From the NCBI GenBank assembly GCA_036010965.1, contig DASCMO010000125.1, positions 1-31,456 on the forward strand: a stretch of DNA of 31,456 nt. Reading direction: 5' to 3'. Positions within the stretch are counted from its first letter, which is position 1. Every line of letters starts with the position of its first letter. The stretch is from GCA-2686265 sp036010965. GTDB lineage: Bacteria; Planctomycetota; UBA1135; GCA-002686595. The position numbers and the translations under genes were made by a program. Shown piece by piece: positions 16,148 through 24,230 of this stretch. The notes beneath the pieces were generated by a model. It was not told the origin of the DNA and did not search any database. It saw only the letters and a program-made list of their open reading frames with translations.

Positions 16148-16345
16148 GGCTTGTTCTCCCGGACCGACTCGGTGCGAGTCGTGGATTGCGGCGACGGGAT
16201 GACTGAGGAGCGCAAGGTGTCCCTGGGTGCGAGGGAGTATCCGGTGTTGCACGCGCTCCTGAACAAGATGGAGTGGGTCGATCTCCGCGTGAAGAAGCAG
16301 TGGTCTGCCCTCGAGGTGCAGCTGAAGGGGCTACCTCGCTCGTGA
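16148..16345 (+). CDS. In-frame continuation of the preceding gene after a TGA
   Basis: This segment is in the same frame as the gene ending at 16147 and encodes about 65 further residues (through VRVVDCGDGMTEE, REYPVLHALLNKMEW and LEVQLKGLPRS). Third codon positions are about 85-90% G or C, as in true genes here, so it is coding or recently coding. It has no convincing start of its own: a TTG at 16151 and an ATG at 16199 lack a good ribosome-binding site. Options are readthrough or selenocysteine at the TGA, a recent nonsense mutation, or a separate small gene. It ends 15 bases before the convergent TPR gene. Confidence 0.55.
   Translation, partial: GLFSRTDSVRVVDCGDGMTEERKVSLGAREYPVLHALLNKMEWVDLRVKKQWSALEVQLKGLPRS
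16165..16181 (+). promoter_or_regulatory. Perfect hairpin 17 bases after the in-frame TGA
   Basis: CGACTCG, loop GTG, CGAGTCG: a 7-bp perfect stem with a 3-base loop beginning with G. It starts 17 bases after the TGA at 16145-16147. Position and loop G resemble the general plan of a bacterial SECIS, but the stem is also simple enough to arise by chance in GC-rich coding DNA. No bulged U is evident. Confidence 0.3.
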
Positions 16346-16360
16346 CGAACCGGCAGTTGC

Positions 16361-17287
16361 TCAGCGGCTGAGCTCGGCCTCGGCGGCGAGGTGGCCGAAT
16401 GCCGGCCAGACGCCGCCCTCGACGATCTCCTCGAAGATGCGCCGCGCGCGCTCTGGGCGGCCCTCGAACAGGTGCCAATTTCCCAGGCCGTACATCGTCG
16501 TTGGACCGGCGATCGTGCCGCGCTCGACGCCCGCGAACAGGCCCTGTTCGTCCAGCAGGCCCGCAAAGAAGAGCAGCAGGCGCTGGTAGGCGTGATTCTC
16601 GATCACGTTCATGTCGGCGTCGATTCCGTGCAGGGCGACCCGCGCCTGCGCGGGGCGATCCAGGCGCCGCAGGATCATGTAGGTCCAGTAGGCCGTCGCG
16701 CAGCGCATGTCGTCGTTCGTGTCGAAGCGCGCACACTCGCGGTAGGAGGCCAGGGCGCGCTCGAAGTCGCCTCGCAGGTAGTGGGCCAGTCCGAGGTGAT
16801 AGTGGATGTTGCCGTGGCTGGTGCTGGTGGGGATGCCGAGGGCGTTGGGAGCACCGTCGGGCTCGATCTCGTCCGGCACTCCGCGGATCAGCTCGGCGGC
16901 CAGCGTGAGATCGGCGATCGCCGCGTCCAGTTCGCGCAGGGTGATGTGCCGGTGTCCGCGGTGGCGCAGCAGCTTGTAGCTGTCGGGGAAGAGCGCGAGT
17001 CCTTCGGTGAAGATCCGCACGGCGCTGCGATATTGCCCGAGGTAGGCGTTGCGGCGTCCGAGCCAGACGAGCGCCTGCTCACTCTGCGGATTGGCCGCGA
17101 GGCGCGCCGCGGCCCACTCGAGGTCGGCCGTCAGGTCCGCGCGCCGCTCACTCTCGAGCTGTGGCGAGTGGAGGCGCGCGCCGAGCAGGGAGATGGCTTG
17201 GGGAGCGCCGCGCTCGTCGCCAGCGGGCGGGCCGGAGCGGCAGGCGAGGAGAGCGGCCAGGCAGGTGGTGGCGAGGGCGTAATTCAT
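16361..17287 (-). CDS. TPR-repeat lipoprotein
   Basis: 308 residues. The N-terminus ends in a lipobox (LLAC, C16), so it is probably a lipid-anchored envelope protein. The body has tetratricopeptide-like helices (for example QALVWLGRRNAYLGQYRSAVRIF, shown here only in part by WLGRRNAYLGQYRSA; also YHLGLAHYLRGDFERAL and LGNWHLFEGRPERARRIF). TPR proteins bind other proteins. It is the last gene of the five-gene minus-strand set, 18 bases after the Nramp-like gene. Similar TPR proteins in planctomycetes accompany sugar-degradation gene sets; its exact partner is unknown. Confidence 0.85.
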   Translation of the reverse strand: MNYALATTCLAALLACRSGPPAGDERGAPQAISLLGARLHSPQLESERRADLTADLEWAAARLAANPQSEQALVWLGRRNAYLGQYRSAVRIFTEGLALFPDSYKLLRHRGHRHITLRELDAAIADLTLAAELIRGVPDEIEPDGAPNALGIPTSTSHGNIHYHLGLAHYLRGDFERALASYRECARFDTNDDMRCATAYWTYMILRRLDRPAQARVALHGIDADMNVIENHAYQRLLLFFAGLLDEQGLFAGVERGTIAGPTTMYGLGNWHLFEGRPERARRIFEEIVEGGVWPAFGHLAAEAELSR

Positions 17288-17305
17288 GGTCGTGACGGTT
17301 CAGGG

Positions 17306-18562
17306 CTAGCGGGTCAGCCCGAGCCAGCCGGCGTAGGCGAAGAAAGCGAGGATCGCGACCAGCGCGATCACCGTCAGGGGGCGATTGGTGTGGCGCGCCC
17401 CGACCCAGGCGGCTCGTCCGTTGAGCACGAGCAGGGTCGCGGCGAGGATCGGCACGAAGAGGGCACCGACGATCGCGTAGGTCTTCTGGATCACCTTGAA
17501 CTCGATGGCCAGGCCCAGGAGGGGAACGAAGGCGATCGCGTAAAGGTAGGCGCGGTAGGGCGCGGAGGTGATGTCGAGCGCGACTTGCCCCACGGGGCTC
17601 GCACCGCGCTCGACGCCGCGCAGGCGCCAGAAGTCGGCGAAGAGGTAGGGCACGGCCTGCCAGACGCCGAGCAGGCTGGAGAAGACGGCGCCCCAGGCGC
17701 CGATCAAGAAGGCCCAGCGCCCAGCTGGTCCGAGGGGCTGTTCGAGGCGATCGGCGAGGGTGACGATCAGTCCCGCGCCGCTCCCCTCTACCTCGATCGT
17801 GCTGCCGATGACCACCATCGCCACGCAGAAGAGCGCGGTCACGAAGTAGCCCGAGAGAAGGTCGAGGCGGCATAGGCCGAGGTCGTCGGGCGAAGTGCGC
17901 CCGCTCTCGCGGATCCAGTAGCCGTAGCAGAGGATCGTCAGGGTGCCGCCGACGCCGCCGATCAGGGCCACGGTCCAGGCGAGGCCCTCGCCACCTGCGT
18001 CGGGGAGCGACGGTCGCAAGCAACCCGCGGCGACCGCGCTCCAGTCGGGGCGCAGCAGGATGGCGGTCACGACGACCGTGACGACCATGAAGCCGATGCA
18101 GACGCCCATCAATCTCTCGAACAGGGCGTAGCTGCCTCGGCGCACCAGGATCAGGCCGAGGAAGCTGTGCAGGATGCCGAAGAACACCTTGCCCTGCTCC
18201 GGCGTCTCGAAGAGCGGCAGCATGGCGTGGGCGGTCACGCCGCAAGCGCTGACGAGCGCTCCTCCCACGAAGAAGGTCCAGGGCAGGAGGTAGAGCAGGA
18301 ACAGCAGGCGCATCGGTCGGGCCAGGCGCACCATCACCCCCTCCAGCAGGGTCTGTCCCGTGGCGAGTTGCCAGCGCGTCAGGCCCTCGCTGAGCACGAA
18401 CTTGAAGGCGGCCCCGACCAGGCCCGCCCACAGGACGGCGGTCCCCAGCAGGCTGCCGGAGATCGCGCCCGTCGCCAGATCGCCCGCGCCCACGCCCGTG
18501 GCCGCCACCAGCAGGCCCGGCCCGAGGGCGCGTAGGATCGACGAGGGCGCCCGGCGGCTCAT
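17306..18562 (-). CDS. Nramp-like membrane transporter lacking canonical metal-binding motifs
   Basis: 418 residues with about eleven membrane helices. The start (LGPGLLVAATGVGAGDLATGA, residues 13 to 33) aligns with helix 1 of Nramp/MntH proteins, but the metal-binding DPGN is GAGD (25-28). In helix 6 the conserved M-P-H is also missing (TLTILCYGYWIRESG). Real Nramp importers coordinate Mn or Fe through those Asp, Asn and Met residues, so this protein probably moves something else, or binds metal differently as in the related Mg and Al transporters. It sits 22 bases after a TIM-barrel sugar isomerase-like gene and before a TPR lipoprotein, which hints at uptake linked to the sugar pathway. 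Confidence 0.87.
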   Translation of the reverse strand: MSRRAPSSILRALGPGLLVAATGVGAGDLATGAISGSLLGTAVLWAGLVGAAFKFVLSEGLTRWQLATGQTLLEGVMVRLARPMRLLFLLYLLPWTFFVGGALVSACGVTAHAMLPLFETPEQGKVFFGILHSFLGLILVRRGSYALFERLMGVCIGFMVVTVVVTAILLRPDWSAVAAGCLRPSLPDAGGEGLAWTVALIGGVGGTLTILCYGYWIRESGRTSPDDLGLCRLDLLSGYFVTALFCVAMVVIGSTIEVEGSGAGLIVTLADRLEQPLGPAGRWAFLIGAWGAVFSSLLGVWQAVPYLFADFWRLRGVERGASPVGQVALDITSAPYRAYLYAIAFVPLLGLAIEFKVIQKTYAIVGALFVPILAATLLVLNGRAAWVGARHTNRPLTVIALVAILAFFAYAGWLGLTR

Positions 18563-18584
18563 CTCCCCGCGGTCCGCGGCGCGC

Positions 18585-19475
18585 CTACCACTGGTCGGAG
18601 AGGTTCACGGCTCGGGCGGCGGCGAGCTCCCCGTTCCGCGGCCGACACTCGAGCCCGACGAAGTCCTCGTAGCCCAACTCCTTCGCCTGGCGCAGGACGC
18701 GCGGATAATGGATCTCGCCGGTGCCCGGCTCGTTGCGTCCGGGGTGATCGGCCAGTTGCAGGTAGCCGACCTGATCGAAGCCGTCCTTCAATCGCCCGCA
18801 CAGATCACCCTCGGAGATCTGCATGTGGTAGAGGTCCCAGTTGATCTTGACGTGCGACGAGCCGACCTCGCGGCAGATCCTCACGGCATCGGTGCTCCCA
18901 TACAGGCAGTGGCCCTTGTGGTCGACGCGGACGTTCATCGGTTCGAGGATCAGCATCACATCCGCCGACTCAGCGATCGGCGCGACGGTCTTCAGGGCAT
19001 CGATCACCACCGCGTGCATCTCCTCCTTCGATCTCCCGCGGATGTCGTTGCCAGCCACGACGGTCATCTTCTTGCAGCGCAGGCGTCGGGCGATCTCGCA
19101 GGCCTCCTTGACCTCGCGGATGAATTTCATCTTGTTCTCCGGATTGTTCATCCCGGGAACGAAGCCCCAGGCGGTGAACTGGGCCACCTCGATGCCGAGG
19201 TCCATCGTGATGTCGCTGATGGCGTTGATGTCCTTGCCGCGCCAGGGCCAGAACTCGACGGCAGGGAAGCCGTACTCTGCGGCCATCACGATGCGCTCGA
19301 GGAACGGCTGCTTGCGCCACCACATCTCGATGTTGACCGCGAAGCGCGTGTGGGGCGTCTTGCCGAGCAGCGAGAGGTCCTCGCCCTCCCCTTCGTCCTG
19401 CATCGCCAGGGCTGAGGTCGGGGCCGCCAGGGCGAGGCCGCCGGCTAGGAAGGAGCGTCGGTCTATGGAGGTCAT
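18585..19475 (-). CDS. Tat-exported xylose-isomerase-like TIM-barrel protein
   Basis: 296 residues from the ATG at 19475, which gives a classical Tat leader (DRRSFLAGGLALAAPTSALA). A GTG at 19511 overlapping the preceding stop would add 12 residues and is a real alternative. The body is an AP endonuclease 2/xylose isomerase-like barrel close to hydroxypyruvate isomerase: YGFPAVEFWPW, the metal ligand Glu in LILEPMN, KINWDLYHMQ, YLQLADHPGR and FVGLECRP supply the usual Glu, Asp, His and Glu ligands. Family members isomerise or epimerise small sugars or keto acids, here probably in the periplasm. It lies directly after a PVC-type dehydrogenase gene, consistent with acting on an oxidised sugar. 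Confidence 0.9.
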   Translation of the reverse strand: MTSIDRRSFLAGGLALAAPTSALAMQDEGEGEDLSLLGKTPHTRFAVNIEMWWRKQPFLERIVMAAEYGFPAVEFWPWRGKDINAISDITMDLGIEVAQFTAWGFVPGMNNPENKMKFIREVKEACEIARRLRCKKMTVVAGNDIRGRSKEEMHAVVIDALKTVAPIAESADVMLILEPMNVRVDHKGHCLYGSTDAVRICREVGSSHVKINWDLYHMQISEGDLCGRLKDGFDQVGYLQLADHPGRNEPGTGEIHYPRVLRQAKELGYEDFVGLECRPRNGELAAARAVNLSDQW

Positions 19476-19507
19476 GGTCTTGAAGGGGCTCGAGGGCGAT
19501 GGGTCGG

Positions 19508-22500
19508 TCACAGGTCGGCGACGTATTCGATCAGATCGCGCATTTCCTCGCGCGTAAGGAAGCGCTCGTGGCCTTCAGGCATGGCGGAGAGGTCCGCCCT
19601 GCGAGCCTCGATGTCCTCGACGGCGATCTCGACCACCTCGCCGTCTGCGTTCTGTAGGTGCAGGACCTCGGCGTCCTCATTGAGGATCCGGCCCGTGAAG
19701 ACCGTGCCGTCGGTGACGCGCAGCAGGTGGCCCTCGTAACCGGGGGCGATGCGTGCGTTGGGGAGCACGATCGACTCAAGAATCTGTCGCCGTGAGATGC
19801 GTTGGGAGATGTGGCTCAGGTCTGGACCGACGCCCGTCTCGGCGTCGACGCCGCGCGGGTGGCAGCGCAGGCATGAGAGCTCCGGGTCTTCGTACAGCTT
19901 CCTTCCGCGCCGCGCGTCGCCGCCGAAGATCGACCAGTGGTAGGGGGCCAGACGCTTGTCCGCCACGTTGCTGCGCACGTTGACGTAGCGCTGAGCGAGG
20001 GTTCGGACGTCGGCGAAGCGGCTCTCCTGCGCGGCGATCATGAGGTCGAGGGCGAGCTCCTCGGCGATCGTGTTGACGCGCACCTTGCTCGAGAGCTCGT
20101 GAGCGAAGAGGGCCTCGATGCGCGGGTCGTCCATGTCTTTCATGGCGCGGTAGACCGCGCGGCACTCGACGATCGTGCCGGACGCGAGGGTCTGCTCGAA
20201 GAGCGGGACGGCGCGCTCGACCGAGAGCTCCCCCAGAGCGTCGAGGGCTCGTGCGCGCAGCCCGTCGTCGCCCGCGCCGAGCGCCAGCTCGATCACGGCG
20301 TCCAGGTGCGCTCCCCCGAGGGCGCGCAGGGCGTCGAAGGAGGTCACGCGCACCTCGCTGGGCTGGTCTTCGTCGGCGACCCACGCGGCGAGGCGTGAGT
20401 GGGTGTCTGGGATGCGCGCTTTCGCCGCGAGGCGAGCCCAGGCAGCGCGGACCTCGCCCGGGGCGTCCTCCAGGCTGGCGCCCAGCTCCACGACAAGCGC
20501 GGCCACGGAGGGCGGAGCGAAGGGGAGTTCGACGCTCGGGCGCCACTGCTCGGTGAACGGCCGGTACTCGCCGGTCACCCGGCCCACGGGGGAGGAGGTG
20601 TCGCCCCAGACCGTGAGCAGATCGATGGCTTCCACGCGGTGGGCCGGCGCGGGGTCGGGCAGTGCGGCGAGAGCGGCCACGCGTTGCATGTCGCTGAGGG
20701 TGCCGGTGTGCAAGCACGCATTGAGGGCGCGGCGCACGAAGGCACCCGAGCGTGTCGCCCCGTCCAGGAGGGCACGCGCGAGGTCTGCCCGGGCACCCCT
20801 GATGGGGACATCGTTGATGGCGCGTGCGGCCTCGAGGGAGACCAGCGGATCCGCGTCCGCCAGGAAGGTGGCGATCGCCGGGTCGCGATGGCGACGCAGG
20901 GCGAGGCAGGCGCCCATGCGCGCGTGGGGGTCGAGGTCGCGGGCGGCAGCCAGGAGCTGCTCCCGCGTGGCGCAGCCCACCAGGCCCATCACGCCCGCAT
21001 GGCGCAGGGGCGGATCCTTGTCCAGCGTCTCGCGCAAGAGGCCGAAGAGGGCCTCGACCGCGCGCTCGTCTCCGATGCGTCCGAGTCCGATCGCGGCGTA
21101 CATGCGCACCCGCGCGCTCTCGTCAGCGAGGCGCGCGATCAGCGCCTGGGCGGCGAGCGGGTCGCGCTCGTCCCCGAGCACGCGCGCCGCCTGGGCGCGG
21201 ACCTGCGCGTCGCCGTCTACGAGGAGCGCTCGCACGCTCCCCAGGGTCGCCGGCCGTTCGCGCCCGGCCATCCCCAGGCCCCAGATGCCGTGCAGGCGCG
21301 CCTGGCCCGCGTCGCGGTCGCGAGCGATGTCGGCCAGGACCTCGGCTCCCGCCTCCCCCCGGCGCACGAGCTCGAATTGAGCTTCCTGCCGCACGCGCAT
21401 GTCAGCGTGGGCGAGCAGGGCGCGCAATTCCACCAGCCCGGTGTCGCCCATCCCCTTCCCGAGCAGGGCGTGTGCCTCGCGTGCGGATGGAGGGCGCGCG
21501 CCTCCGGTCGGGCGCAGGCGGTAGATGCGTCCCTTTCCCGGTGCATTCCAGCCGAAGACCCAGTCGGAGAAATAGAGGTCTCCTTCGGGGCCGAAGTCGC
21601 AGTCGGTCACCAGGCTGCCCCAGACGAAGGGCTCGACCTCGCCAAGGGTGAAGCCTGCGCCCGCTGGCTGCACGTCGAAGGCGTGGATGCCGCTGATGCG
21701 CGGGTCGCCGCGGAAGTCGCACAGGAAGAAGTGTTCGCGCGTATCCGCTGGCGCGTCCTCGTAGGGGTTGTAGGTCAGCCCCGAGGGACCGTTGCCCAGG
21801 TTGGCGACCGGCGGGAGGATGTAAGCGGCCTGGCCTTCGTGCCAGGGGTGCCAGAGCTTCTCGTCGTTCCAGGGGCCGCGGCTCACCGGCTGGGTGATGT
21901 ACTGGAAGGCGAAGCGCCAGCCGGTCTCGCCGCCCTCGACGACGTGTACCCAGCGCGCCTTGTCGCCGCCGTCGGAGTTGTTGTCGCCGGTCCATAGGTT
22001 CCCGTACTTGTCGAAGACCAGTTCCTGAGGGTTGCGCAAACCGGTGGCGAAGACCTCGAGGTCGGAGCCGTCGAGATTGCAGCGCAGGACGGCGCCGGTG
22101 TGGGTGTGGTCGATCTCGCCGTCGGGGGTCTCGACGCGAAAGCCGCGATCTCCCGAGGAGAAGTAGAGCCGTCCGTCGGGGCCGATGCGCAGGCCGTGCA
22201 GGTCGTGGCCGAGCAGGGCGATGTGCACGCCGTAGCCGCTCGAGAGCGCCGTGCGCTCGTCCGAGAGCCCGTCTCCATCGTGGTCGCGCAGGCGCCAGAG
22301 ATGGGGCATGCAGGTGTAGAAGACGTCGCCGCGGTAGGAGAGAAGGCCCGAGCCGATGCCGTCGGCGGGATCATTGAAGCCGTCTGCGAAGACCGTCGTC
22401 GTGTCGGCCACTCCGTCGCCGTCGGTGTCGCGGATCAAGCGCACGCGGTCGTGCTCGGTGCCGTAATCAAGTTCGAAACCCGCTCCCTCGTGGCGGCGCA

Positions 22501-22822
22501 TCATCGCGACCCGATCTGCGACCGAGCGGTTGGCCAGCTCGTCGTGCAGCCAGCCCATGTGGTTGCGCATGTCGGTCACGCCGGCGTGCACGCGGAAAGT
22601 CTCAGCCACGTAGCAGTCGCCGTCGTGGTCCACGGTGAAGCAGACCGGGTTGGCGAGCTGTGGCTCGGCGGCAAAGAGCGTCAGCTCGAACTCCTCGGGG
22701 AGGGTGAAGCGCGCCATGGCATCGCTGCCTTCCTCGGAGGCGGGCTCGATGGTCGGCTGGTAGGGGTTCTCGTCGGACTGGAGCCCTGCGAGCGGGAATA
22801 GCAGGGCGATGGCGGGGAGCAT
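19508..22822 (-). CDS. PVC-type membrane-bound dehydrogenase: beta-propeller, HEAT repeats and cytochrome c
   Basis: 1104 residues with a short signal sequence (LPAIALLFPLAGLQ). The N-terminal propeller (about 40-460) carries PVC family features: FELTLFAAEPQLANPV, D-T-D-G-D-G calcium-loop repeats, GLRNPQELVFDKYGNLW and GWRFAFQY. A long HEAT/armadillo-like section follows (about 470-930; e.g. LIARLADESARVRMYAAIGL). The C-terminal haem domain has C-L-R-C-H at 984-988 and a propeller-linked strand region ending YVADL. These planctomycete proteins are thought to oxidise sugars or alcohols in the periplasm and pass electrons to c-type haem. The substrate is unknown. It is the second gene of the set and is followed by a TIM barrel with overlapping ends. 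Confidence 0.92.
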   Translation of the reverse strand: MLPAIALLFPLAGLQSDENPYQPTIEPASEEGSDAMARFTLPEEFELTLFAAEPQLANPVCFTVDHDGDCYVAETFRVHAGVTDMRNHMGWLHDELANRSVADRVAMMRRHEGAGFELDYGTEHDRVRLIRDTDGDGVADTTTVFADGFNDPADGIGSGLLSYRGDVFYTCMPHLWRLRDHDGDGLSDERTALSSGYGVHIALLGHDLHGLRIGPDGRLYFSSGDRGFRVETPDGEIDHTHTGAVLRCNLDGSDLEVFATGLRNPQELVFDKYGNLWTGDNNSDGGDKARWVHVVEGGETGWRFAFQYITQPVSRGPWNDEKLWHPWHEGQAAYILPPVANLGNGPSGLTYNPYEDAPADTREHFFLCDFRGDPRISGIHAFDVQPAGAGFTLGEVEPFVWGSLVTDCDFGPEGDLYFSDWVFGWNAPGKGRIYRLRPTGGARPPSAREAHALLGKGMGDTGLVELRALLAHADMRVRQEAQFELVRRGEAGAEVLADIARDRDAGQARLHGIWGLGMAGRERPATLGSVRALLVDGDAQVRAQAARVLGDERDPLAAQALIARLADESARVRMYAAIGLGRIGDERAVEALFGLLRETLDKDPPLRHAGVMGLVGCATREQLLAAARDLDPHARMGACLALRRHRDPAIATFLADADPLVSLEAARAINDVPIRGARADLARALLDGATRSGAFVRRALNACLHTGTLSDMQRVAALAALPDPAPAHRVEAIDLLTVWGDTSSPVGRVTGEYRPFTEQWRPSVELPFAPPSVAALVVELGASLEDAPGEVRAAWARLAAKARIPDTHSRLAAWVADEDQPSEVRVTSFDALRALGGAHLDAVIELALGAGDDGLRARALDALGELSVERAVPLFEQTLASGTIVECRAVYRAMKDMDDPRIEALFAHELSSKVRVNTIAEELALDLMIAAQESRFADVRTLAQRYVNVRSNVADKRLAPYHWSIFGGDARRGRKLYEDPELSCLRCHPRGVDAETGVGPDLSHISQRISRRQILESIVLPNARIAPGYEGHLLRVTDGTVFTGRILNEDAEVLHLQNADGEVVEIAVEDIEARRADLSAMPEGHERFLTREEMRDLIEYVADL

Positions 22823-22838
22823 GGTTGGTCGCTCGCTC

Positions 22839-23765
22839 TCAGGAGAGCTCGTCTCGCACGCGCAGCAGCAGGTCGCGCGTCAGCCGGATGCCCTCGGGTT
22901 CCAGTCCTCCACCGCCCTCGTACTCGATCCCTACGTGTCCGCGATAACCGCTGTCGAGGACGATCGTCATCATGCGCAGGAAGTCCGTCTTCGTCTCCTG
23001 TCCCTGCGCGTCGAACGCGTGTGATTTTGCGCTGACGGCCTTTGCGTAGGGCATCAGCTCGCTGACGCCCTGATAGCGGTCGTACCACTTTCCGCCGCCG
23101 ATGTGGAAGTTTCCGAAGTCAGGCAGTGTCCCGACGCCAGGGTGGTTGGCCTGTTTCATCACGCCGGCCAGCCACTCTCCATCGGACGAGAGTCCACCGT
23201 GATTCTCGACGATGACGTCGATTTCATACTGGTCGCCGAACTCCGCGAGCGCCACGAGTGACTCGGCGGCGCGGAGCATCTGTTCGTTTCGATCGCCGGA
23301 GCCCGCGGCGTTGACGCGGATTGAGTGGCAGCCGAGGAAGCGTGCGGCGACGATCCACTTGTGGTGGTTGGCGATGGCCTCTCCTCGCCGTCGCTCGTCA
23401 GCGTCGGCCAGGGCCCCTTCGCCGTCCACCATGATCAGCAAGCTCCGGACGCCCGCGTCGGCGGCGCGCGTCTTCATCTCGGTCAGGTAGTCGAAATCGG
23501 TCGCCTTGTCGGCGAAGAACTGGTTGACGTACTCGACGGCCGCGATGTCGAAGGAGTCTCTCGTGTAGGCTGCAAACTCGAGGTTGTCGACTGTTCCGGC
23601 GCGGATCGAGCGATGGAGTGACCATTGTGCGAGGGAGATATCGAAGAGCGCGTCCTCGCCGCCCTTCGCGCTCGATTGCGCCATCGCGGACGAACCGGTC
23701 GCGGCGACCGCGCCGGTGGTGGTGAGTTCGGCGAGGAACCGTCTACGCGTGGTCGTGCGGAGCAT
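22839..23765 (-). CDS. Tat-exported sugar isomerase/epimerase-like TIM-barrel protein
   Basis: 308 residues from the ATG at 23765, chosen because it puts the twin-arginine region (TTTRRRFLAEL) near the N-terminus; an ATG at 23786 adds seven residues. The barrel shows the xylose-isomerase-like pattern: FDIAAVEYVNQFFA, LIMVDGEG, HSIRVNAAG, metal ligand Glu in DVIVENHGG, LPDFGNFHIGG, AVSAKSHAF and HVGIEYEGG. It is first in the five-gene minus-strand set and 16 bases before the PVC dehydrogenase gene. Function is likely isomerisation or epimerisation of a sugar intermediate outside the cytoplasm; the specific reaction cannot be named. Confidence 0.9.
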   Translation of the reverse strand: MLRTTTRRRFLAELTTTGAVAATGSSAMAQSSAKGGEDALFDISLAQWSLHRSIRAGTVDNLEFAAYTRDSFDIAAVEYVNQFFADKATDFDYLTEMKTRAADAGVRSLLIMVDGEGALADADERRRGEAIANHHKWIVAARFLGCHSIRVNAAGSGDRNEQMLRAAESLVALAEFGDQYEIDVIVENHGGLSSDGEWLAGVMKQANHPGVGTLPDFGNFHIGGGKWYDRYQGVSELMPYAKAVSAKSHAFDAQGQETKTDFLRMMTIVLDSGYRGHVGIEYEGGGGLEPEGIRLTRDLLLRVRDELS

Positions 23766-24181
23766 GGACAGACTGTACGGCGACATTTGGTGGGGCACAC
23801 CCCTCATCGCCTTTCCGGCAGGAAAGTACCGCACGACCCCTGAGCGGTCGGGCCTACGGTATCGCACACCCATCGTCGCTCACTCGACAGAGGAGTTCCG
23901 CACGGCCTGCGAGTGCCCGTGACCATATCCGGCGCGCGCACGCATCGTGCGCCACGGTGGGTGCGTAGGTGTGCGGGTCACGATGTCCGAGAGCGACGGT
24001 GCAGGAACACGACCACTCCACCGAGCTTCCGCTCTCGACCAGCCTCCGAATATCCTCCACAGACCTTCCCTGAGATGAGCCCCTTTGCCTGAGCGCGACC
24101 CGCGGTCGATTCGGAACGCACCGCCCATTCGACGCGCTGACAGGACAAAACGCGGGCTCCACCCCCCACTCGGAGTGGAAA

Positions 24182-24196
24182 CAAGCCTCCGGCTTG
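24182..24196. repeat. Perfect inverted repeat in the divergent promoter region
   Basis: CAAGCC, TCC, GGCTTG: 6-bp arms and a 3-base spacer, directly upstream of a -10-like TATGCT. It could be an operator half or an RNA hairpin in the leader of the rightward transcript. It is short and may be coincidental. Confidence 0.35.
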
Positions 24197-24216
24197 CTAT
24201 GCTCTTCGCCCCTCTC

Positions 24217-24224
24217 GGAGGAAG
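24217..24224 (+). promoter_or_regulatory. Strong ribosome-binding site deciding a TTG start
   Basis: GGAGGAAG lies six bases before the TTG at 24231. No ATG or GTG in this frame nearby has a comparable site, so the unusual TTG is accepted as the start. Confidence 0.75.
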
Positions 24225-24230
24225 AATCTC

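Larger units (their letters stand above)
23766..24230. promoter_or_regulatory. Divergent intergenic control region
   Basis: 465 bases separate the two divergent gene sets. No reading frame here looks coding. It holds a perfect inverted repeat at 24182-24196, a weak -10-like TATGCT at 24198-24203 without a good -35, and a strong ribosome-binding site at 24217-24224 for the rightward gene. Both sets are probably controlled from here, perhaps by a shared regulator, but no regulator gene is adjacent. Confidence 0.6.

Noticed and set aside
15302..16252. Minus-strand frame of 316 codons opposite the TGA-interrupted gene
   Set aside because: No signal, start site or family pattern; the plus-strand frame has a good ribosome-binding site, a hydrophobic leader and natural protein composition.
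16391..17875. Open frame of 494 codons on the plus strand
   Set aside because: Antisense to the TPR lipoprotein and Nramp-like genes; composition is low-complexity and Arg/Gly/Glu-rich with no family features.
20399..21997. Long open frame of 532 codons on the plus strand
   Set aside because: Antisense to the 1104-residue PVC dehydrogenase gene, whose family motifs are clear; long antisense frames are common at this GC content.
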